In this document: positions 36,298 to 48,540 of the stretch, piece after piece
Numbering within the stretch: position 1 is the first letter of the stretch
Layout of the letters: every line of letters begins with the position of its first letter
NCBI GenBank assembly: GCA_019321725.1
Contig: CM033113.1
Coordinates: forward strand, 13,454,001-13,518,000
Direction: 5' to 3'
Source: Paulownia fortunei
Taxonomy: Eukaryota > Streptophyta > Magnoliopsida > Lamiales > Paulowniaceae
Length of the DNA stretch: 64,000 nt
Translations under genes and position numbers: made by a program
Notes under the pieces: generated by a model
What the model saw: the letters and a program-made list of their open reading frames with translations, nothing else
Database searches by the model: none
Told to the model about the DNA's origin: nothing

Positions 36298-39103
36298 TGT
36301 AATACCCAATCCTCACACTACTCACTTGGCCAATGTAATTCATGCATTATATGCTAATTTGCATTAACATTTACAAGGCATCTTATGTAGCATTCTTAAT
36401 TATTAGACCTCTAATGCTATCACATGATATAAGTGGTTGAAATTTTATAATCTAATTAAAAAATTCTATATTTAAATAAAAAAAGAATAGATTGGTCAAT
36501 ATATTAGATATTCATAGGTTATATGTTATAATTTTGGAAGTATTAAAGGTGTTACTAGTAAGTTTATATGATTCGATTTAATTTGGTCGAGGTGTTTTAA
36601 AAGTATACATCCATGAATTAAAATACTTGAGATATTAGACATGATATAATGTGATTTAAGTGTCATAATATAAGGTCCATATGTGCATATGATTTTAGAA
36701 GTGCAAACTAGACAATCATTTAAGAATCGGATGTCAATCGGTTTGGAGATTGAATGAACGGACATAGGAATTACCTATGGGAATGAATGGTGACTAAGAT
36801 AGGTTGCAACCAAATAAGAATATGTGAGGCACACAAGATTAGGGCTGCAAGATAAGGGAGAAAATCAGGTTATACCATTACATGCCACGTCAAGTTTTGC
36901 CACCTCATGCTTTCTTATTAAGCTTAAGCTAACACCTCAAACCCTTCACCCTTAAGCCACGACCAGACCCTCATTTCAGCCATTTTCATCTTCCAAACAC
37001 ACACGTTAAGGTATCCAAGTGCTCCAAATTTATTCTAAGTTGAAATAAAAGCAAGAAAAGCAAAGGAGAAGTGATTACCATCAAGTTTAACCTCAAAATC
37101 TGCATAGGTAACACTTATCTACAATTTTGCCTTTGGTTTAAAGACTATTATGAATGGTTTTATTGTTTACTAAGCTTTCAACATATCTTATAAAAGTGTT
37201 AGGAATTTATTAGTTAGACTTTGGTGCACAAAGAAAGGGTTTTTGATGACAAACACTTAATAGGAAATACTTGTGGCAGAAACTGTCACCTTACTATTTT
37301 TTTGTGTTTTAGGCTTCAAAAGTGTATGGTATGTTCAATAAAACCTATAATTATTACCATTTACAGTTCATATATGGGTTAAGAGTATTGGAATGAATTT
37401 TGATCGATTAAAAATTGAAATAGAGAATGATATTGGAGAAATACTCAAACTGCCAAAGTAGCAAAATCTGTTTTGGTGTGCTGTGAAGGAGACTGAATTA
37501 GGGGAGCTAAATCCATTAGTTTTGGCAATAATATAACCTGGCTGTCTCCTTGTATATGTTATATAAGTGTGTTAAAAAGTTAGGAGAGATTGAATATACG
37601 TAAGGGTTCCAAAACCATTAATGTCATGAAGTGCGTAAAACTGTCACCATAGGAAAAATCTATTTCAGTATGCTGTGAAGGGAGCTAAACTTGGGAAGCC
37701 ATATCCGTGAGTCTTAGCCATTCTATGACATGGTTATATTTTTTTTATGTTATCTAAGTATGATAAAAATTGAGAGTGAATGAATATATCTAAGGGTGTC
37801 AAAATCATCATGAAAATTAATGTGGCAACAAGAAAATGTGAAGTGGTGAATCTATCCCATTTGGTTCATTAACATGTTCTAGCATAGATGTGGTGCTTTG
37901 ATCCCTAACATTTAGGGAAATATTTTTAGAGTTATAATACATGAATTAAGTGAGGTTAGTATACATTTAAGACATGCAACAAAGGTACGTACAAGGTTGT
38001 ATTCGGTTATAGTTTCTAAGTGGTAAGGTTGTTTAGTTAAATTAAGATTCAAGATCTTTATACTACATTAGGTATAATGAACTTATTAATTGAGGATGGT
38101 GATTGATATCTTATATTTTTACAGATTGTTTTACATCTAGGACTGGGAATAATACTTAAGAAACTTAAAAGTAACACACAATCGATCAAAGGTAAGTACA
38201 GATTTATTTGCAACTATAATGTACAGACATAGTAAATGTGTGATTTATATGTAATACCATAGATGATATGTGCGTAGCAGAGGGCACGCATTACTATCAT
38301 TCATGTCCATTGACCATACGTACATGGGTATTGGCACGTGCATGCATCATATACAAGCATTCTGATAAATCTTGCATTGCACGACATGATTCTAAGAAAG
38401 AAAAATGTTTTACTGACCACTACTAGTACACCGAAGCATGCATAGATTTGCAGGTTTGCATGCATAGATTTGCAAGTTTGCATGCATGGATTTGCATGCG
38501 TACGAGTGTGCATGGATTTGCATGCTTTTATGATTATTGGCCATTGGATTATGGCGATATGTAGAGCTCTTTTCCGGTGCATAGGATAGTAGCATTGGTC
38601 AGGGGCCCAAGAAAGAAATGATTTTGAGAGAAATATTTTAATGCATGGAATTACATTGTGGGCATAGTATTTTGGGATGCATGACTTGATATTGTGGATT
38701 ATTCTTTGACATGCATAATATTTACTTGCTGAGTGTTAGCTCATATAATTTATGCATTGTAGGTGAGTCTGGTGATACTTGATACCATGGACTTACTAGG
38801 CAAGCTGTTGGGGTCCCTACAGGTTCTGAGAATTAGTGTACATGGATGACGACCTGTTGGGTTGTGTTGTGGGCATATTTTAATTTTAACATTCATTATT
38901 ATTATATAAAGTGTTGACTATATATAAATAATAATTTTTTCTATTTACAGGGTTATATGTGAGAAAATACTTCTATGTTTCTCAAAGTGCTACATTTAAC
39001 AAAAGTATTTATATATATATACACACACACATGCACACAAATGTGTTACCTTGTCAAAATTATTGTTATACCAATATCTATATTTAGTGGTGGGGATGTT
39101 ACT
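36298..39103 (+). mobile_element. Solo X LTR (2806 bp) inside element B gag
   Basis: It starts TGTAATACCCAATCC and ends GGGGATGTTACT (final A changed to T). It is flanked by ccaga at 36293-36297 and 39104-39108, a perfect 5-base target duplication. It matches the solo LTR at 29127 throughout, and contains CACGTGCATGCA at 38335-38346 and a CATGCA-rich array at 38436-38526. Minus-strand ORFs at 38301-38595 merely translate that array. Confidence 0.95.
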
Positions 39104-39108
39104 CCAGA

Positions 39109-39664
39109 AACCTAAATTCCAACCAAAACAAGGGCAACAACAGTGGAAACAAAATATGAGGTCAAAGATACAGCAAGGAAAGGTACCGTTGCCATAATCT
39201 ATGTACCCTACAAATATTAGAAATTGCTATATATGAGGAAAGGTTGGCCATATTGCCAAAACATGCCTAGAGAACCCAAACTCTACAAAGAACAAAATGT
39301 ACCAACTAAAATTTTTACCATCACTAGAGCAGATGCAAAGGCAAATTCATCGGTGGTGATAGGTAAACTCTCTATCCATGATGCTCCAGCATTTGTATTA
39401 TTTGATTCAGGAGCTACACATTCATTTACATCTACTGAATATGTGAAGAGCCTGGGTAGGACACCTGATGTAATGGAGATTAGTTACAATATGATGATTC
39501 CTTATGGAGACTCAAAGCAGACTAATCAGACCTTGAAAGCCTGTGCTATTCCTATTGAAGATAGAGAACTATATACTGATCTGATTGTATTGGCCATGAA
39601 TGACTATGATAGAATTTTGGGCATTGACTGGTTATCAAAGTATTATGTTACCATAGATTGCTAG
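39109..39664 (+). pseudogene. Element B gag end (zinc knuckle) and protease
   Basis: Gag resumes after the LTR. At about 39216-39262 a zinc knuckle reads C-Y-I-stop-GKVGHIAKTC, so the second Cys codon has become TGA. The open frame 39224-39664 then runs through a protease with the active-site motif LFDSGATHSF (D-S-G intact) and the later LGIDWLSKY block conserved in Ty3-gypsy proteases. Apart from the start this is the best-preserved domain of the element. Its apparent first Met lies in a shifted frame over the zinc knuckle and is not a real start. Confidence 0.9.
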
Positions 39665-41160
39665 AAAAAGGTAGTGACATTGCAACCTCCTGGAGAAGAA
39701 AGTTTTACTTTCATTGTGATTATAAAGAGCTACATATTTCTACTAATATCAGCGTTGAAGGCACAACATTTACTAGAAGCTGGCTGTGAGGGAGCATTGA
39801 AGAACAACACCATTCTACCCTTAGTGAAGTACCAATGGTTCAGGAATACCCTGAAGTATTTTTAGATGATCTCCCTTGTTACCACCCGATTGTGAGATAG
39901 AGTTCATTATTGACCTATAGCCAAGAATGTCTCCAATCTCCAAAGCTCCGTACTAAATGGCTCCATCTATGTTAAAGGAATTGAGGATACAATTGCAGAA
40001 GTTGCTGGATAAATATTTCATGAGACCTAGCTTTTCACTGTGGGTGTGCCTGTTTGTACGAAAAAAAGATGGTAGGATGAGATTGTGTATAGACTCTTGA
40101 GAATTAAATAAGGTTACAACTAAGAATAAATATCCTTTACCTCGGACGGATGATTTGTTCGATCAGCTCCAAGGTGCAACAGTATTTTCAAAGATTGATT
40201 TACGATCTAGGTACCATCAGTTGAAAATAAATAAAGATGATATTCTAAATATAGCATTTCGCACGAGGTATGAATACTATGAATTTCTGGTAATTCCATT
40301 TGGGTTGACTAACGCCCTAGCAACTTTCATAGACTTGATAGACCAGGTATTCAAAGATTTTCTAAATAAATTTGTTATCGTGTTTATTAATGATATGCTA
40401 ATTTACTTCAGAACAAAAGAAGAGCACGCAATATATTTGAGAAGGGTGTTAGAGGTTTTGAAGGCAAAATAGTTATACGCTAAATTTAAGAAATGTGAAT
40501 TTTGGTTGGACCAAGTGGTATTCTTGGGATATGTCATATCAGGAGTAGAGATATCAATAGATCCAAACAAAGTAGAAGCTATTGGTCACGACCTAAAAAT
40601 CCTTCAGAAGTATATAGCTTTCTTGTTTTAGATGGATACTACCATAGATTTATAGAGGGATTCTCCAAGATTGCTTACCCTTTGATACAGTTAACCCCAA
40701 AGGGTATCACATTTAAATGGACAGATGCGTGCGAGCAAAGTTTCCAAGAATTGAAGAAAAGGTTGACATCAAAACCTATTATTTCAATTCCATCAGGTAG
40801 TGGAGGCTTTGTAGTTTATAGTAACACTTCAAAGAATGGCTTAGGATGTGTACTGATGTAAAATGGGAAGGTGATTGCATATGCATCGAGGCAACTAAAA
40901 GAATATGAAAAGAATTACCCTACACAATTTTTGGAGCTTGCTGCAATGGTATTTGCACTGAAAATATGGAGACATTATCTATAAATCTTTACGGATCATA
41001 AGAGCCTAAAATACTTCTTCACACAAAAAGAATTGAATATGCGACAACTAAGGTGGTTGGAGCTGGTGAAGGATTATGACTGTGTTATCAACTATTATCC
41101 TAGTAAGGCTAATGTAGTGGTAGATGTACTGAGCAGAAAATTAATACAAGGTACCACAAC
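39665..41160 (+). pseudogene. Element B reverse transcriptase and RNase H
   Basis: RT blocks appear in order: a degraded N-terminal linker, [20 protein letters not shown] (first catalytic Asp), [15 protein letters not shown], and a YxDD box changed to FINDML near 40384-40402, so one catalytic Asp is lost. After a stop near 40472 it continues in another frame to YHRFIEGFSKIAYPL. RNase H follows (VVYSNTSKNGLGCVLM; the catalytic-Asp context YSD/YGD is altered to YSN) and ends near [16 protein letters not shown] and DVLSRKL. It is inactive by several criteria. Confidence 0.9.
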
Positions 41161-42293
41161 TACTCTTTCCCTTCTAAGACCAAAGTGAATTGAATTCTAG
41201 AAAATGAACATGAAGATTATACAGTTGGGAGAAATAGAAATAAAGTTGGTGGCAGCCTTGGCACTTCGATTGACATTAATTGACAAAATCTAATAAAGAC
41301 AACAAGGGGATGAATATTTTGCCAAGGTGAAGAAGGATATTGCATCTGGGGTACCGTCTGATTTTAAAATATCTGAGAATGGGGTACTGCAATTTAGAGG
41401 ATGATTATACGTGCCTAATATGAATAACATTTGGAAAGATATTCTTGTATAAGCACATTCAACACCTTATTCAGGGGCTACTAAAATATATAGAGACTTG
41501 AAGATGCATTACTAGTGGCTAGGTATGAAAAGCGATATTGCACAGTACGTGGACTAATGTTTGATATGTTAGTAGATAAAATCAGAACATCAAAGACTAG
41601 TGGGAACTTTGCAACCTTTGCTTATTCCAGAATGGAAATGGAAAAGAATCACTATAGACTTTGTGGTAGGTTTACCTAAGACTGTGAAAGGTCAAGATGC
41701 TATTTGGGTGATTGTGGATAGATTAACTAAAGCAGCTTATTTCTTTACTATCTGTTCAACCTATTCCATGGACCGATACGCGTAGATATACATACAAGAA
41801 GTGGTAACACTTCATGGTGTACCACTATCTATTATTTATGATAGAGATTCAAGGTTTTTTTATTAGTGAAAACAAGCTTTTGGGCCTAAATATAATTCGT
41901 GAAATGACAGAAGCTATGACACAAATTCAATAAAGAATGAAGACTGTCCAGAGTTGACAGAAAAGTTACACAGATCAAAGAAGAATAATGTTATAATTTG
42001 TAGTAGGACATCAAGTATTTCTAAAGGTATCTCTAATGAAAGGGAATATGAGGTTTAGAAAGAAAGAAAAGCTTGATCCTAGATATATCGGCCTATTTTA
42101 TATTATTGAGCAAATTAGGGATACTGCTTACAAACTCGACCTTCTAGCATCAATGTCTCAGTTGCACAATATGTTTCTTGTATCCATGTTGAGGAAATAT
42201 ATTGAAAATCCATTACATATTCTGAAGAATAAACCTATAGAGTTGGAAGCAGACTTGAGTTATGATGAAAGACTTATAAAGATTCTTCTATGA
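41161..42293 (+). pseudogene. Element B integrase with core deletion
   Basis: The N-terminal zinc-binding domain is broken near 41450-41580 (AHSTPYSGATKIY, then a C-x-x-C relic CLICQ). The core starts with the first catalytic Asp in ITIDFVVGLPK, followed by IWVIVDRLTKAAYF. The second catalytic region (YDRDSRF) ends at about 41857 and jumps to LGPKY-like sequence, so roughly 110 residues including the catalytic Glu are missing. The C-terminal part is open at 42036-42293 (LDPRYIGLFYIIEQI; VSMLRKYI). Confidence 0.87.
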
Positions 42294-42420
42294 GAAGTAA
42301 AACAACTAGAAAATAAAAAGATCCCATTGGTTAAAGTATTATGGAGAGATGAATTAACAGAAGAAGCCACTTGGGAAAGGGAAGATGATATGAAAATTAA
42401 ATAACCAAAACTATTTCGGT
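42294..42420 (+). pseudogene. Element B chromodomain remnant
   Basis: After a stop at 42291, the frame continues KKIPLVKVLWRDELTEEATW, a chromodomain-like tail with the W...E-A-T-W pattern found at the integrase C-terminus of plant chromoviruses. This places element B with the Tekay/Del type. One more stop lies near 42402. Confidence 0.82.
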
Positions 42421-42450
42421 AAGTAAATTTCGAGAATAAAATTTTAATAA

Positions 42451-42461
42451 GGAGGGGAGGA
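42451..42461 (+). other. Polypurine tract of element B
   Basis: ggaggggagga lies directly before the LTR start TGTAATACCTAAG at 42462. Confidence 0.9.
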
Positions 42462-44090
42462 TGTAATACCTAAGCTCACACTACTCACTTGGCTAATTGA
42501 TTCATGAATTACATACTACTTATATACTAATTTTCATTAATATTTACATGGCATCTTATATAGCATTCTTAATCGTTAGACCTCTAATGCTATCACAAGA
42601 TGTTACTAGTTGTGATTTTATAACCTAATTAAGAAATTCAATATTTAGATAAGAGAAAGTATAGATTGATCAATCTATTGGATATTCATAGGTTATATGT
42701 TATAATTTTAGAAGTAATTAAATGTTACTAGTAAGCTAATATGTTTCTATTCAACTAGATGAAGGTGTTTTAAAAGTATACACCCTAAAATTATTAATAC
42801 TTGGGATATTAAACATGATATAATTTGATTTAAGTGTCATATTTCAAGGTCCATATGTGCATATGATTTTAGAAATAAAAACTAGATAATTTATTTAAGA
42901 ATCAGATGTTAATCGATTTAAATATCGAATGAACGATTAAGAAATTAGGGTAGAATTTATTGTTTGATCATACGGTAATTAAAATAGGTTGTAAATAAAG
43001 AAAAAATGCTGAAAAATACTAGATTAGAGCTATATAAGTTGTGTATAATATCAGATTTAAACTACTATTTGATATTTCAAACCCTTCACACTTAAGCCAT
43101 AACCAAAACCTCATTTCAGCTATTTTCAGCTTCTAAACACACACCTTCAAGTCTCTAAGTGCTCCAAATTGTTTCCAAGTTGAAATAAAATCAAGAAAAG
43201 CAAAAAAGAAGTAATTACAATCAAATTTAACCTCAAAATTTGCATAGGTAACACTTACCTACAATTTTACCTTTGATTTTCAGATTATTTTGAATGGGTT
43301 TATTGTTTATTAAGCTTTCAATATATCTTATATAAGTGTTAGAAAGTTTTTATTAGACTTTGGTGCACAAAGAAAGGGTTTTTAATGACAAACATTTAAT
43401 AGGAAATACTTGTGGCATAAACTATCACCTTGTTGTTTCCTTGTGTTTTAGGCCTCAAAAGTGTATGGTATGTTGAATAAAACCTATAATTATCACCATA
43501 TTCATGTCCATATATAATGATTTAAGAGTATTGGAATGAGTTTTGATAGGCTAGAAATTGAAATAGAGCATGATATTGGAGAAACACTCAAATTGCCAAA
43601 GTAGCAAAATCTATTTTGGTGTGATGTGAAGGAGACTGCATTAGGGGACATAAATCCATGAGTTTTGACAATTCTATGCATGGTTATATTTTTTATATAT
43701 GTTAGCTAAGTGTGGTAGAAAATTTATAGTGAATAAATACGCATAAGGATGTCAAAATTTCTATGAAACTTAATGTGATAGCAAGGAAAATAGAATATGG
43801 AAATCTATTCCATTTTACTTCTTGGCATGTTTCAACATATCTATGGTGAAATTGATGTTTAGCATTTACAGAACTATTATAAGAGTTATCACATAAATAT
43901 GTGATTTTATCATACATTTAAGATGAGAAATCAAGGTACTTAGGAGATTGTATTAGGTTTTAGTCCCTAAGTAGTAAAGTTTGATTGTTACATAGTAAAA
44001 TTAAAATTCAAGGTCCTTATATAGGATTAATCATAATTAACTTGTTGATTGAGGATAATGATTGATATCTTATATTTTTATAAATTATTT
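42462..44090 (+). mobile_element. Element B 3' LTR, 3' truncated
   Basis: It starts TGTAATACCTAAGCTCACAC and follows X LTRs until gattgatatcttatattt near 44080. There it switches to G-family LTR sequence, losing about the last 1.2 kb of the X LTR. The minus-strand ORF at 43702-43917 is the counterpart of one in the other LTR and is not a gene. Confidence 0.85.
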
Positions 44091-45108
44091 TTATAAATTA
44101 TTCATAGAACCTTTTAAACATAATTTAAACATTACAATATCAATAAGAATAAGTAAATTAAGCATATTTCACAGGACTATCAATTTTGCTAATAACTAGC
44201 TTAACTAGCTTGGTTTTGGCTTCAAGTGTAACCTACTTAAGTTTTCAATCATAAAAAATATTCTAAAACATGTAACCATTCACGATACTACAAATTTATC
44301 ATAAGAAACATTGAAAAAGAATATACCTTGATTAAGTTGAAATTAAGCTTCAAAATCAACAATTTTCAAGCTTAAAAGAGTGGAAACTTGTTCTAGTTTG
44401 TATTCTATAGATTCCTATAGATTGAATTCAATATTTGTGAATATGAGAGTGTAGAAATTTAGGAGAAACTTTGGATAAGAATGACTGGTTATTTTTGAGG
44501 AGTTTCCATAAGAAAATAGACTAAAAATGACTTTTTTGACATTTCAAAGAGAAGTAAGTGGAGGGTGATGATTGGTTGCATCATGCTTGGTGTCTTCTCA
44601 TGCCAAAAGCCATGTTTGTGGGGTAAGGAGATGGCAAAAATTGATGATTTGGTGTTATAATCAAGTGTAATGTGGTTTAGAATGATTTCATGCAACCTAG
44701 TCAATCAACCAATCAAATTGCACTATTTTGCATATTTTTAGTTCTTAGCCAAATGTAATATATTTCAAGAAAATATTTAGGCAAATAATCACTTTAGAAT
44801 GTAACAAGTATGCAATACAAATAATTCATTTCATGGCCATTCAATACATCAATCTTCTTTACCTGAGATACCGAGCTTTTCACTGCAAAAAGACACTTAA
44901 GGAATATGTTAAATCAAGAAACAAAAGTTTGATCTCATATTTCATGTACTAATGCATGTTAAAGCATAACTGGAGCATATAGTAATAATTATTCATGTTC
45001 GTGCAATTATACTATTTGTATGCCATAATTCGATAATGTGCAGTGATTAGATAAATATTCATGCAAGATATTTATTATTGGCTATGTAGGAGAGAATTGG
45101 GCATTACA
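44091..45108 (-). mobile_element. G2 3' LTR, truncated
   Basis: It matches G1 LTR 7155-8100 (cttaactagcttggttttgg at 44200, compared with 7249). It ends gaattgggcattaca at 45108, the inverted LTR start TGTAATGCCC. Its left (LTR 3') part is missing at the junction with the X LTR. The ORF at 44489-44704 is LTR sequence. Confidence 0.85.
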
Positions 45109-45119
45109 ATCCTTCATTT

Positions 45120-45277
45120 CTTATAAAAATTTCGTTCTCAAAATTTAACATACCAAATAATTCTGGATACTTGCTCTGCATTTCATCTTCTCTTTTCCAT
45201 GTGGTCTCTTCCACAGAATGATTCCTCCATAATACTTTAACAAGTCAAATCTTTTTTGTTCCAAGTTCTTTTTCCTT
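45120..45277 (-). pseudogene. G2 chromodomain
   Basis: Downstream of the stop at 45278 the minus frame continues IxLVKVLWRNHSVEETTWKR and ends KYPELFG, the chromodomain tail of a Tekay/Del-type integrase. Chromodomains of this group are thought to steer insertion to methylated-histone chromatin. The aromatic residues of the N-terminal part cannot be judged here. Confidence 0.82.
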
Positions 45278-46600
45278 CTAATCCAAAATTTGCACTGGTG
45301 TTCCTTCATAGGCTAAATCAAGAGTCAATTCCAACAGTTCATGACTCAACACATGAGAGGGATTTGAAATGTACTTCCTCAATATAGACACATGAAAAAT
45401 GTTGTGAACACTAGATAATGATGGAGGTAAGGCCACTCTAAAAGCTTTATCACCAACTCTTTCGAGAATTTCGAATGGGCCGACATACCTTGGGTTGAGT
45501 TTTCCTTTCTTTACAAATCTCATGACACCTTTCATGGGAGCTACTTTTAAGAATACATGATCCCCAATGACAAACTCTAGATTTTTTCTTCGTTTATCTG
45601 CATAACTTTTATGTCTACTCTGCGTGATCTTCATTCTCTCTCATATCTTCTCCACTACTTTAGCGGTATGTTGAACTATTTCTGGACAAAGTAGGCTTCG
45701 TTCTCTAACTTCATCCTAATGAACTGGAGATCTACATTTCCTTCCATATAATGCTTCATAAGATGTCATTCCAATTGTTGATTGGTAGCTATTATTATAA
45801 GTAAACTCCACTAACGGAAGCTTTGCATCTCAACTCCCTTAAAATCTAGCACACAAGCTCTTAACATATCCTCTAATATATGAATAAGCCTCTTTGATTG
45901 CCCATCACTTTATGGATGAAATGTTGTACTGAATGCAAGTTTCATTCACATGGTTCTATATAAGCTCTTCTAAAATGTAGATGTAAACTTAGGATCTCTG
46001 TCGGACACTATTGAAATTGGCACCCCATGTAACCTGACTATCTCTTTAATATATTGTTAAGCATACTGGTCCATATTGTATGTGGATTTCACTAGAAGAA
46101 AATGGGTTGATTTAGTTAATCTCTCAACAATCACCCATATGGAATTATACCCCTTTTGTGTTCTAGGTAATCTAATCACAAAGTCTATTATAATGTGATC
46201 CCATTTCCACTATGGAATTAACAAAAGTTTCAACAACCCAGATGGTCTTTGACAAGTTAGACATTCAACCACAAATTTTGCTATATCTCTCTTCATTTTA
46301 GGCCACCAATAATGTTGTTGTAAGTCTTTATACATTTTTGTGCTACCTGGGTGTACCGAGTATGGAGTAGTATGAGCTTCTTCTAAAATATCTTCTTTTA
46401 TGGCCTTGTCAAATGGCATGCACAATCTCCCTTTATATCGAATAATTCCATCATCAGTAACAAAGAAGTCTGACATCTTTCCAGCATCAATCTTTCTTTT
46501 CAATCTACTCAAATGCATATCCACCTTTTGACCCTCTTCAATTCTATCTTGAAGTACGAGTTTCATCACTAAGGCTCACAATGAACACTTTTTCCCTTTA
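45278..46600 (-). pseudogene. G2 integrase
   Basis: The open frame 46210-46569 carries the zinc-binding domain (AHTTPYSVHPGSTKMY, later YWWPKMKRDI and CLTCQ, so H-H-C-C is present). The core lies at about 46190-45650 with stops, reading through ISIVSDRDPKFTSTFW and a YNNSYQSTIGM block. The open frame 45278-45634 is the C-terminal domain (KGKLNPRYVGPFEIL; SSVHNIFHVSILRKYI). The whole length is present, unlike element B. Confidence 0.88.
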
Positions 46601-47180
46601 GGTACAATTTCAAGCTCTAACCTCTGCAAATCTAGTAATATTGACTTTTGTATAATATAAAGAGAAGATATGGATTTTCTGCTCAATACATTTGCAACCA
46701 CATTCGCTTTACTAGGATGATAGTTGATTATACAATCCTAATCCTTCAGAAGTTCTAACCATCTCCATTATCTTATATTCAGTTCCTTTTGGGTAAAGAA
46801 GTACTTCAAACTCTTATGATCTGTGTAAATCTCACACTTCTCACCATACAAATAATGTTTCCAGATTTTCAAAGCAAAAACCACAGCAGCGAGTTCCAAA
46901 TCATGGGTTGGGTAATTCTTTTCATACTCTTTCAATTGCCTTGAAGCATAGGCAATAACCTTCCCATTTTGCATTAAAACAACACCCAAATCATTTTTTA
47001 AAGCATCGCCATACACCATAAATCCACCAGTTCCTTTTGGAATGGCAAGAATAGGAGTTGTAGTTAATTTATTTTTCAATTCCTAAAAACATCTTTCACA
47101 AGTATCGGTCCACAAGAACTTCACATTCTTTCTTGTCAACATTGTCAATGGAGTTGATATCTTTGAAAACCCCTGAACAA
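46601..47180 (-). pseudogene. G2 RNase H
   Basis: The open frame 46768-47079 reads [20 protein letters not shown] (catalytic Asp in YGDA) through [20 protein letters not shown] and [18 protein letters not shown] (second Asp). It continues broken to the NPSKANVVANVLSRKS region near 46680. Confidence 0.9.
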
Positions 47181-48243
47181 ATCATCGATAGTACCCTACT
47201 AAACCTAAGAAACTCCTTACTTCTGATATATTTTTTAGTGTTGGCCACTTAATGACAGCTTCTACCTTACCCAGATCAATAGAAATGCCATCATTCGATA
47301 CTACATGACCTAGGAATACTACTTGTTCAAGCCAAAACTCACACTTCTTGAATTTAACATACAAGTGTTTTTCCTTAAGAACTTGCAGCACAGTCTTCAA
47401 ATATTTGTTGTGCTCTTCTTTATCACGTGAATAAATTAGGATGTCATCATTAAACACAATCACAAATTTATCAAGATATTGCTTGAACACCCTATTCATT
47501 AGATCCATAAAATTTGCAGGGGTATTGGTTAAATCGAAAGGCATCACTAGAAATTCGTAATGTCCATAACTTATTTGGAATGCAGTCTTTGGTATGTCTT
47601 CTTTCTTATTCTTCAATTTATGATACCCAAAGCGCAAATCAATCTTAGAAAATACCGATGCTCCCTATAATTGATCAAACAAATCATCTATTCTTGGAAG
47701 TGGATACTTATTCTTGATTGTTACTTTATTCAACTCTCTATAATTAATGAACAACCGCAATGTACCATCCTTCTTTTTTACGAACAACACAGGTGCTCCC
47801 CCAAGAAGAATAACTAGGGCGAATAAAACCCTAATCAAGCAATTCTTGTAACTGAACTTTTAACTCTTTTAATTCTGTTGGTGCTATTCGGTATGGTGCT
47901 TTAGAAATAGGACTAGTTCTTGGCATAACATCAATCACACAATCAATTTCTCGATTCAGTGGTAGTCCTGATAAATCATCTGAAAATACCTCAAAAAATT
48001 CTTGAACCACATCTACATTTTCTAACTTCAATTGTGCTTCGATCGAGGTGTTTAGAACACTTGCCAAATATCCAACACAACCTTTATTCAACATCTTTTG
48101 AGCATTCAAAGTAGCTATAATTGGTACAGGTAGTGAGAATGAGGTACCACTAAACACAATTTATTCTTCTCCGGGTCGCTGAAAAATCATAATCTTTTTA
48201 TTTCTGTCAATTGTTGCATGATATTTGGTAAGCCAATCTATAC
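47181..48243 (-). pseudogene. G2 reverse transcriptase
   Basis: The frame at 47831-48157 covers the protease-RT linker (DDLSGLPLNREIDCVIDVMP; ISKAPYRIAPTELKEL). The palm follows with stops until the open frame 47182-47637, which has [18 protein letters not shown] and the catalytic box FNDDIL (usual FIDDIL; both Asp kept). It ends [12 protein letters not shown]. One frame with a handful of stops spans most of the gene, so G2 is better preserved than G1 or B. Confidence 0.9.
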
Positions 48244-48540
48244 CTAAAATAACCTCAAAATTTGACATAAAAAAACGAGATCTGCATAGAGAGTCATATC
48301 ACTAATCTGAATAGAGCAAGCCCTTAACATTTGGTTGCAATCTATTTCTTCCTTGGATAGAACAGTCATATTGTTCTTTACTTTTAATAAATCTGGTGTA
48401 ATGCCCAATTTTCTCACAAATGCACATGATGCAAATGAATGTGTAGATCCAGAATCTATCAATGCAATTGCAGGTATCCTAGAAATTAAAATAGTGCCTG
48501 TGACTATGGAAGCATCTGCATCAGCTTGTTCTTGTGTTAT
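48244..48540 (-). pseudogene. G2 aspartic protease
   Basis: The minus frame has MIDSGSTHSFASCAFVRKLG, with the D-S-G catalytic triad intact, followed by MLRACSIQISDMTLYADLVF. The stop at 48244 interrupts it before the usual GMDWL end. Plus-strand ORFs at 48335 and 48526 are antisense shadows. Confidence 0.88.

Noticed and set aside
38436..38526. CRISPR-like spaced repeats
   Set aside because: Units are adjacent with no unique spacers, and the setting is a plant LTR.
38301..38595. Histidine/cysteine-rich ORFs (CMQTCKSMHAN-like)
   Set aside because: They are translations of the CATGCA-rich repeat in an X LTR.
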